Of a stretch of DNA of 64,000 nucleotides, positions 43,101 through 51,389 are shown in pieces. The notes under the pieces were generated by a model. The model did not search any database. It had not been told where the DNA came from and worked only from the letters and a program-made list of their open reading frames with translations. The stretch spans positions 1 through 64,000 of the forward strand of contig JAUZSE010000021.1 of the NCBI GenBank assembly GCA_030949725.1, read 5' to 3'. Numbering within the stretch: position 1 is the stretch's first letter; every line of letters starts with the position of its first letter. The DNA comes from Sulfurovum sp. (lineage in GTDB: Bacteria > Campylobacterota > Campylobacteria > Campylobacterales > Sulfurovaceae). The translations under genes and the position numbers were made by a program.

Positions 43101-44982
43101 AAAATATGTATCGTACCTGTTCCTAAGAGTAATGGTTTTTTACATGTATTGTGTAATGTAGCTACTATCTCCTTAGCTCTCCTATCCGTATAAGAAGCAT
43201 ACGCAGTCAAACCTCGACTAAAACTTCTATTTTCTAAGTCTGCATTGATACCATACTCTAACGTTTTATAATGTTTATTATCCACATATACATCAAGTTG
43301 TTTATCTTTTTTATCATTATTAAAGACAGTGATTTCAAGTTCTGTATCTTCACTTAAAGGTGCATCAAATTTATATTCTAAATATTTATATTGTGGCACA
43401 CGATAAAGTATTTTAATCTCTACACGCCTATTGGACGCTTCACTATTCTCATCTAATGTTTTAATAAGTTGATTCTCTTCTCCAGTAGAAGCAATAGAAA
43501 TATTGCTAGGAGGAATACCTAATCGAACCATTTCAGATTTTATACTTTTACTCCGTTTTAGTGAAAGTGCCATATTAAAAATCCTACTTGCAGTAGAATC
43601 CGTATACCCAAATAGATAAATATGTGCATAGTCACCTAAATTCTGAATAAGCCTTTGAACTTTACGTTTTTGTCCTTTATTAAGTTTATACGCCCGCGTT
43701 TTAAAATAAAACTTTTCTAAAGTCTTATTTATATCAACTAAAGTTTCAGACATATAGTCTACAGGTACCTCTGCTAACACAGCACTTTTAATCGTATTTA
43801 AATGTGCCATGGTATACTTAGGATTTAATGCAGAGATTTTTTCATGTACTTCTTCTAAGTAAAGTGTTCTTATCCCATAATTAGCCTCAGATAAAAAAGA
43901 TCCTTTAGGGATAACTGTAGGATAAAGCTGCTTCATAAAAGTAGATATATTTGCCGACCTTTCAAGTCCATTTTTTTGAAAACTATCGACTAAGTACTCT
44001 TTATTAAGAAGTATTGACTTTCTTCTTTCTAAGCCATCATCTCTATTGGAGTTTGACCATATAGGCTGATTAATTTCATCTAGGGTATGAGGTACTACCC
44101 AACTCAGATTCATGTCATTTATAGGATTTATCACATTCTTTTTATATATATTTGCACGAATCAAGACATCACTATTTATATCTAGTTCTATCAGATTATT
44201 ATCTTCCGTAAGGGAAATAAAATGTGATGTTTTATCTGTCACTACTCTTTGTTTAAAGTTATTAGAGTCATCTGTGTAAGAAAAGCTAGAGCTATTTAAG
44301 GTCTCTAATGTTTTTTTCTTTAGTCCCATTTACCTTAAGTCCAATACGCTGTCTGTAGAGATTCATGTTTTTAATAGGAGGGAGTAAGCTTCTCATAGTT
44401 AATTTTAAGGTGCCTGGACCTTTGACATTAAAATGTACTTTCTCTTTTTCTTTAAAACTATAATAACTCTCGGTAAAAGAATTCAAAATAGAGTTAACTT
44501 TTAGATGCTGACCTGACAATGGTATTTCTATACCTTTCATCCTATTTAACACTGAAGTATTTAATGTGGTATAAAAAAAAGACCTTGACATTAACTTTAG
44601 ATGAAAGTGTAACAGAGAGTATTTGACTATTTTCATTATAAATGACATAATCTTTATTCTCATTTTTAACTAAAGTATACTTTTCAGACAATCGTCCATC
44701 TAATGATACTTTAGCAACAAAGTTGTTATCTATCTTATCAACAGGGACGATAAACAAAGATTCATTTGGCTTGATAAGGATAGTGCAATTCAAATCATCT
44801 GAAATAAAATGATACTTGTTACCTGCCTTGTTTTTAGATACTACCTGCGTCAAGGGTAGTGGTATTATAGTTTGTGGTATTCTAATATGCTTAGCATTAA
44901 AAACAACAAAAGGGTTGACATCAGCAAGAAGAACAAGATTAAAATATAGCAGTAAAGATATTAGTTTCATTATTGTAGACAT
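40088..44982 (-). CDS. Giant secreted/outer-membrane protein: OmpA-like domain, beta-rich middle, C-terminal beta-barrel; frameshifted at 44311-44317 and 44573-44580
   Basis: Signal peptide MKLISLLLYFNLVLLADVNP; OmpA-like IYLFGYTDSTASRIFNMALSLKRSKSIKSEMVRLGIPPSNISIASTGEENQL...NRRVEIKI; alternating C-terminal strands (FDVGLKYELQNDDLEFGLGITWHY...LRLRLNYEER). Junctions rebuild as VKVFFYTTLNTSVLNR and VNGTKEKTLETLNSSSFSYTDD. Confidence 0.75.
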
Positions 44983-45785
44983 CTTTGTATTTTGTTTCGT
45001 AATGATTTATCTGACCTTAAGTCATCTCGAAATGATTTATTTAACTCTAGGTGTATAAAATTATGATACCCATTTTCTTTAAGTATGATAGCTTGTGCAT
45101 TGGTTGTTCCACCTAGTACAAATATATCCTTACCAAAGACTCGTGTAGCATAGTTTAAAGTATTCATACATTCTGATATATTTACGGTTTTCTTACTAGG
45201 TAATGTCGTTGTACTTATGATTGATTTTACCTTTTTCTCAGCCTCTGTTTTTCGATTTAGTTTAGAGAACCCATGCCATTGATAGATAAAATCATCTTGA
45301 TACACAGAAGCAAAAGCTAAATGAAATGCATTAAATAAAGTATATTTAGTATGAGCTACATCACATATTTTTCTATGTACAGTATTAAATGCTATCGCCT
45401 TATAAGGATATTCCCTCATAAACTTATACCCAATATTAGCCGTTCCTAAATCAAAGAAACGATGTGGAATGCTTAATAAATTATGCTTAGAAGCACCATT
45501 TCGAATGATATAAAATCCCCAACCTCTTTTGACCTCATTCGTAATAGCTATAGAATTTTCATCTATATTTACTACCCTAAGTCCAAATGACTCAAGTAAT
45601 TTAACTTGACTTTTGGTATCTATTTTACCTAAAAATAAATTTTCAAATAAATAAACTGCTTGTTTAAATTCAGCACTAGAAAATGCTACATAAACTGTAG
45701 CTTGACTTTGTATATACAGTTTCTTTAATTGTGTACTTGCATTGGCAAATATAATAAAAAGAAAAGTGATTAATATTACTTTCAT
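44970..45785 (-). CDS. Secreted hydrolase-like protein (271 aa), homologous to two internal domains of the tandem PgsC-like protein
   Basis: Signal peptide; GWGFYIIRNGASKHNLLSIPHRFFDLGTANIGYKF, AIAFNTVHRK, FIYQWHGFSK; see findings for alignment. Confidence 0.6.
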   Translation of the reverse strand: MKVILITFLFIIFANASTQLKKLYIQSQATVYVAFSSAEFKQAVYLFENLFLGKIDTKSQVKLLESFGLRVVNIDENSIAITNEVKRGWGFYIIRNGASKHNLLSIPHRFFDLGTANIGYKFMREYPYKAIAFNTVHRKICDVAHTKYTLFNAFHLAFASVYQDDFIYQWHGFSKLNRKTEAEKKVKSIISTTTLPSKKTVNISECMNTLNYATRVFGKDIFVLGGTTNAQAIILKENGYHNFIHLELNKSFRDDLRSDKSLRNKIQRCLQ

Positions 45786-48175
45786 GGTGTTTCCTTGCTG
45801 ATACGTATTTTTGCTTTTGTATTAAGAATAAGATGATTCATAAATAAATAATTTTTAAATTCTGTTTTAGGTGGATATACCGTTATAGTATACTCTCCAA
45901 TAGGTAAATTTTCACCTAATTTGAGATACATAGGTTCTGACAATGATAAGGTTCCATTTTTATGTGCAATATGAATGGCTTTTTTCCTATTCGCATCAAC
46001 TTCAAAACGATACTTTTGAAATGTATAGGAAGTATAGGCTCTAGTTTCCATATTTAAATTTGATGTTAACTGCATTTTTATAGGTATGATTCCTATAGGT
46101 TCTTTTTCTTCTGTGGCAAACTGAAAGCCTATAGATTCTTCAGAAAACATTTTTTTTATTTTAAATGTTAGAGGTTTAGTAAATGCTATGAAGTTACGCT
46201 TAAAATATATATCCCCATTAGCTCTTGTATGGCTCATAAAAAAATCTATATTTTCTGATGGAGAAAAATGTAAGACATGTTCTTCCCTCATAGATAACAA
46301 AGGTAAGACAATACTCCCTGATGTCCCCTGAAGTGTCTTACTCTCAATCAATACATTATCCATATAGATATTCACTGGTTTGCTATATGGAGCTGTATGA
46401 TGATAAATAAGTATGGGAGTAGTCTCGTTGAGACCTGTATCATCTTGAAATAGTAGTTTGGTTTTTTTGAGTGCAGACACTTTCGTATAAATAGCATTCC
46501 AACTTTGAGAACGAATATAATTGCCTTCTAGTGGTCGCTTTAATAGCAAAGCATGTCCACGCCATTGTTCTTCTGGGAAAAGTTGCTGATAACTATAATG
46601 ACCCATTTTGATAAAAGGATCAACATGAGGAATAGCTGGTTGTTTATAAAGTGTTCTTTCCATCTTAATATAAGGTTCTAAATTAAAATCTAGAGGTCGC
46701 AAAGTAAACCAACTAGGTAATTGATTAAAGTCAGGTTTATCAAATGTCGAAAACGAATAAATAGGATACTCCTTACTTGCACTACGTGTTGAGATACGTA
46801 CAAAAATTTCTTTAGAAGAAGACAATATCACTAAGCTTACATTAGAAGGTAGTTCTATATAAAGATAATATGCTTCGCTTTGGGGTATAAAAGGTCTTAT
46901 ATAATCATAGCGTGAAGGTTTAAAAACTATGGTATGATTGAGTACTTTTATCTCATTATTATCCTTGTCTTTTAACGTCACACTTAAGTCTGCTACTTTA
47001 ACATCTGAACTACGACATTCTACCCGTACATAACGTTTCTTTTTAGCATAAAAAGCATATTCAATACTGTGATTTACATCCAATTGATAATAATGACTAG
47101 CGATAATAGGGGGAAGAGTTAAGGGTTCTTTACTAAGATTATCTTTTAGCTCTATAGATGTAGCAGTAGTACTCACAATCTCAAGTAAGCCATCTTCCTT
47201 ACTTTCAAAATATATAGTCTTTTCACTATGGTCTAAATCATATTTTTTTGTATCTACAAGTATTTTCCCTACATAATACTTTAAAGTTACTATACCAGAA
47301 GAAATACTCATAGGTCTGAAAGTGATGTCATACTTTCCTTTCAATAGATGTCGTGCTCCTGAAAGGTTTATATCAGCATAAATATCAGGTTCTATACTTT
47401 TATAGGGATATACATTTTCTAGTGCAGTTAAAATATAAAGACGACGCACCTGATAATCCTTCTTTTCTACACCTAAGGGACCATTAGGTTTCCATAGAGA
47501 AGAGACAAGGTTATCTTTTTCATTTTTTCTCATGTACTCTGTACCATATATATTCCCTCTGGCTAAATGTTTTTTCTTTGTTTTTGACATACGTTCCCAA
47601 GTAATATCTTGACGATATTTTGGTATCTCTTCTAAAAAATAGCTTCGTATCCCTATATCCACAATACGAGGATCTTTTGATTTTATCTTTAAGCGTATTC
47701 TTCTAGTATATCTATGATTTTTAAGACTAATAAAAAATGATTGACTTATGTTAGGTTTAAGTGCAGTATCCAAATAAAAAAACTTACTTACAAATGTTTT
47801 ATTTGCATCTACAAATTGAGCAAAAGAAGTTTTCATATGATATATTTTAGAATCTAATACTAAATTGTCCTTGTCTAAAAATTCATATTTTAAACTATAA
47901 TATATATCTTTATTATCTTCCATCCTATCAATATTTGAAACAAAGTTTACAGTAGACATAAATTTTAATTGTGTAACAAATGAATTTATCTCAAAAGTAA
48001 GCCACTGTTCTTCAAACATAAGATAGGTTAGCTTACTCTTTATAGATTTATCTAACAGTGATTCTTTCATAGTATCTGACTGAAATAAATTAAAATTAGT
48101 ACGAGGATCAAAATATATAAATAGTATACCAAAGAAAATAACTATTCCAAAAATGTTACGTATTATTTTACGCAT
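45782..48175 (-). CDS. Large membrane-anchored, beta-rich periplasmic protein of unknown function (797 aa)
   Basis: Single N-terminal TM (IIRNIFGIVIFFGILFIYF), then beta-rich sequence; overlaps both neighbours. Confidence 0.65.
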   Translation of the reverse strand: MRKIIRNIFGIVIFFGILFIYFDPRTNFNLFQSDTMKESLLDKSIKSKLTYLMFEEQWLTFEINSFVTQLKFMSTVNFVSNIDRMEDNKDIYYSLKYEFLDKDNLVLDSKIYHMKTSFAQFVDANKTFVSKFFYLDTALKPNISQSFFISLKNHRYTRRIRLKIKSKDPRIVDIGIRSYFLEEIPKYRQDITWERMSKTKKKHLARGNIYGTEYMRKNEKDNLVSSLWKPNGPLGVEKKDYQVRRLYILTALENVYPYKSIEPDIYADINLSGARHLLKGKYDITFRPMSISSGIVTLKYYVGKILVDTKKYDLDHSEKTIYFESKEDGLLEIVSTTATSIELKDNLSKEPLTLPPIIASHYYQLDVNHSIEYAFYAKKKRYVRVECRSSDVKVADLSVTLKDKDNNEIKVLNHTIVFKPSRYDYIRPFIPQSEAYYLYIELPSNVSLVILSSSKEIFVRISTRSASKEYPIYSFSTFDKPDFNQLPSWFTLRPLDFNLEPYIKMERTLYKQPAIPHVDPFIKMGHYSYQQLFPEEQWRGHALLLKRPLEGNYIRSQSWNAIYTKVSALKKTKLLFQDDTGLNETTPILIYHHTAPYSKPVNIYMDNVLIESKTLQGTSGSIVLPLLSMREEHVLHFSPSENIDFFMSHTRANGDIYFKRNFIAFTKPLTFKIKKMFSEESIGFQFATEEKEPIGIIPIKMQLTSNLNMETRAYTSYTFQKYRFEVDANRKKAIHIAHKNGTLSLSEPMYLKLGENLPIGEYTITVYPPKTEFKNYLFMNHLILNTKAKIRISKETP

Positions 48176-51100
48176 GTATCCTCCACTCTTAAAATATCTA
48201 TAAGATTAGAATAAAACTCCTCTATCTGCTCTTTAAATATCGTATCATCACATTCTATCCTTACTGTATCGTAAGGAGGCTCTGCATTCAGTTTAATAAT
48301 TCCAATAAACTTCTTTTCTAGCTTTTGATAGACAAATAAATAAGACTGTAGATTATAAATATCCACAATGACTTCAAGCTCAAAATTTTCATTAGTATAA
48401 AGACTCTCTAATTCACTAATATCACGATTCGTCAGATAATGTGTCAAATGCAAGAACACATCTTCAGAGTAATTAGTAAATTTTTTAAGTGCTATCGTTT
48501 CTATATATTCAATAAAAGAAGTGCTACGTACATCTATCCCTAATGTTTTAAACTGCTGCATTAGCATATCCTTTGGTGTTGCCTGCCTATATTGTCTACG
48601 AAGAGAAGCTGGTAACCAAAGTATATTAAATGTATTATTTAAGGATTGTTTCAGATACTGTGATTGTATGGCTTGAGCATTATACCCTGCACTTTCAATA
48701 CTTCCATCATTAATTCCTATAGGTATATATTTTTGTAAATAATCATAGATTAATTGTTCTTCATCATTTAATTGTGTACGATTTTCAAAAACCTTATGCA
48801 ATGCCAAAATGGCCTTAGGAGAGCTAGAAATAAGATTTTGTTTCATGCCTCTTACCTGAAGTACATTCATAGAGGTATCTTTACTTTCCCTATACAATAC
48901 TTGACTCAATAAACTAAAAATGCTTCTTTTGTTTTCAAAACGTATTACATCTGCACTGCCATCAGTATTGGTCAATGGATGCGTACCACTTAAGAGTAAT
49001 ACCTTGGCATTAAGCCGTACAAACAATACAAGACTTGATTCAAAAGTATTGGATTCATGAAATGGCCGTGGTGTCTGAATAGCAATATTCTCTGCTTCTC
49101 CTACCTTAAAAATATATGTACCCCAGTATCGTTTTGTCCTACTAGCTACTTCATGTAAAATAATGTAACTTTTACCCTGCATCACATCGTCATACCATGT
49201 TAATGTATAGCCTAGAGATTTCGCTGCTATCGCTATAGGATATAGGTTTAATTTCATACTATCAATATCTAATTTATCTTTATTCTTTATATTCAGAATA
49301 TTATAAATCGGTGTAAAAACCGTATTGTCAAAAAAGAGTAATTCTTGGATATTAGGTGCTATATATACACCAGAATTCTTTTTTGAAATCTCAAGTTTTT
49401 TATCTAAAACCCAAGAATTAAGAAGTCCTTCTATCGTATCCAGTGAAGACTTATGATTCAAATTATTTTTAAAGTAATATTCTGAAGAAATAAGCTGTAA
49501 TCTATCTTTTTCAGTGAGATAAAGTTCTGCAAACCCATTATGTGTGACCGTCTTTTGTATAGATGATTCTGTTTTATCATCCCATGTTATATTTAAAGAA
49601 GGAAGTAATATTTTAAGTCTTGCTAGCTTAAATGCTTTAGGCATATACCCTTGTACAAAAAGGGTAGAAACACTCTCTTCATATAGAATATTGGAAAAGA
49701 GTTCTTTATGTAATGCATTGTTTAATGCTCTTATTTGTACGACATTGTCTTTTGCATAATGTTTATGTACTGTATGGTAGATACTATAATAGTTATTGAA
49801 AATATCTGAAGCTAATTTTCTTTCTATAGCAAATGGTACTCCACTAATAGATAATACTTTTGCATTGCTAAGCTTCATTATAAGCACAGCACTTTCCATA
49901 ATATTTGAGGTTTCTAAAGGATAAGGTACTTCAATGAGCAGTTTATTTTTTTCTTTTAAATCTATAATATAGAGTCCCCATACATAATAGCCATCCACTT
50001 GCGATAATATGAGATAACGTTCTTGAAGTATCATGATTTTATAATGTAGCGCAGACAAAAGCATTTGGATTTGGATTGAATGTTTCTCATACCCCTCATC
50101 AATAAGCGTTAAGACTTTTTCAAATTGACCTAACTCAGAGGGTGTAGGTTTTTGAATATGTACTTCATTACTCTTACCATAAAGATATATTTTCTGTTTT
50201 TCAAGGTAAGTTATCAGATTGCTACTGTCCTTTTCTGCTTTAACTAAGGATACAGAAGAATTAGGTTTCGTATAGAATAAAGAAAACTCTGGTAAAAGTG
50301 TGAGTGTATACCCTATCACTGTAGCAATAAAAATAGAAATCAATGAAGTTTGTAATGTCGTTCTTGTAAATAATGGTATACTAATTTTATCGTACATTTT
50401 TACAGCAATCAATGTGGAAAGAAGATAACCAAACCCAAAATAATCTGAAACTTTATCTTCAGGTATAAAATAAACTATCCCCAAAGAAAGAAGCACTTTA
50501 TAAAAAAACCCAACATTAAAAAATAGTACAATTTTTCTAGCACCCTCCATAGTTATATTACTGAATATAGGAAGTTTCAATACTAACATAGCCAAAAAGA
50601 ATATCAGATATGCTTCTAAAAAAAGAGGTCAATATTTTCATAGGTTGATACCATTGTAGAGCCAATAAGGCTGGCACCAAAATACCATTAAATTCCCAAC
50701 CATAAAAAAAGATTCATTCGTGACGCAACAAAAGCAGTCACTAGTAAAATAATATAAGACTTAGGACTAGCCAAGATAGACCCTGCTATATCTTCATACA
50801 AATACCCAATATTGCTAAGAGAAAAATTTGTATATTCAATCAATATATAACGTACTATAATATACGTTATCCCTAATGTAATAACTAACTGAAATAAACC
50901 ACTAATGAGTTTTGGTTTCCATAAATAGTTGGCTATGAGTGCCACAATAATAAGTCCAAAACTATGTAAACTATCTTGTACATCTAAGTTTACACCATAG
51001 GTAGAAATACTATAGTGGGTTAACCAAGGTAAGGCCCATCCATCGAAAAAAAGCCTTACCGCAACACTTCCTAGCAATAATGCAAAAAACCTATCACGTC

Positions 51101-51374
51101 CAAAAAAGTTTGTCCATAAACTATGTCTTGATGCAACTTCAGAAATAAGATATATTAACTGATAAGTAAGTACACTTTCAAAAAAAATAACCACTACAGA
51201 TAAAGGCTTAATCAGTAGGAGTGGTGTCAAGTACCCAGGAACAATTAAGCCTGTAAAAACCCATCCAAAACGAAGATTAAAAAAAGCAACAACCATGATA
51301 CCAATCCAAACGGTAGTGACAACAGAATGAGAAAGGTAACTAGCGGGTAATATAGGTAAATAAATATCAAACAT
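48163..51374 (-). CDS. Tandem PgsC/CapC-like membrane protein with two C-terminal hydrolase-like domains; frameshifted at 50618-50624 and 50704-50710
   Basis: Copy 1: FGWVFTGLIVPGYLTPLLLIKPLSVVVIFFESVLTYQLIYLISE...GRDRFFALLLGSVAVRLFFDG; copy 2 after removing one base from each A7: RMNLFYGWEFNGILVPALLALQWYQPMKILTSFLEAYLIFFLAMLVLKLPIFSNITMEGARKIVLFFNVGFFYKVLLSLG. Confidence 0.8.
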
Positions 51375-51389
51375 GTGTTATCTTTGACA

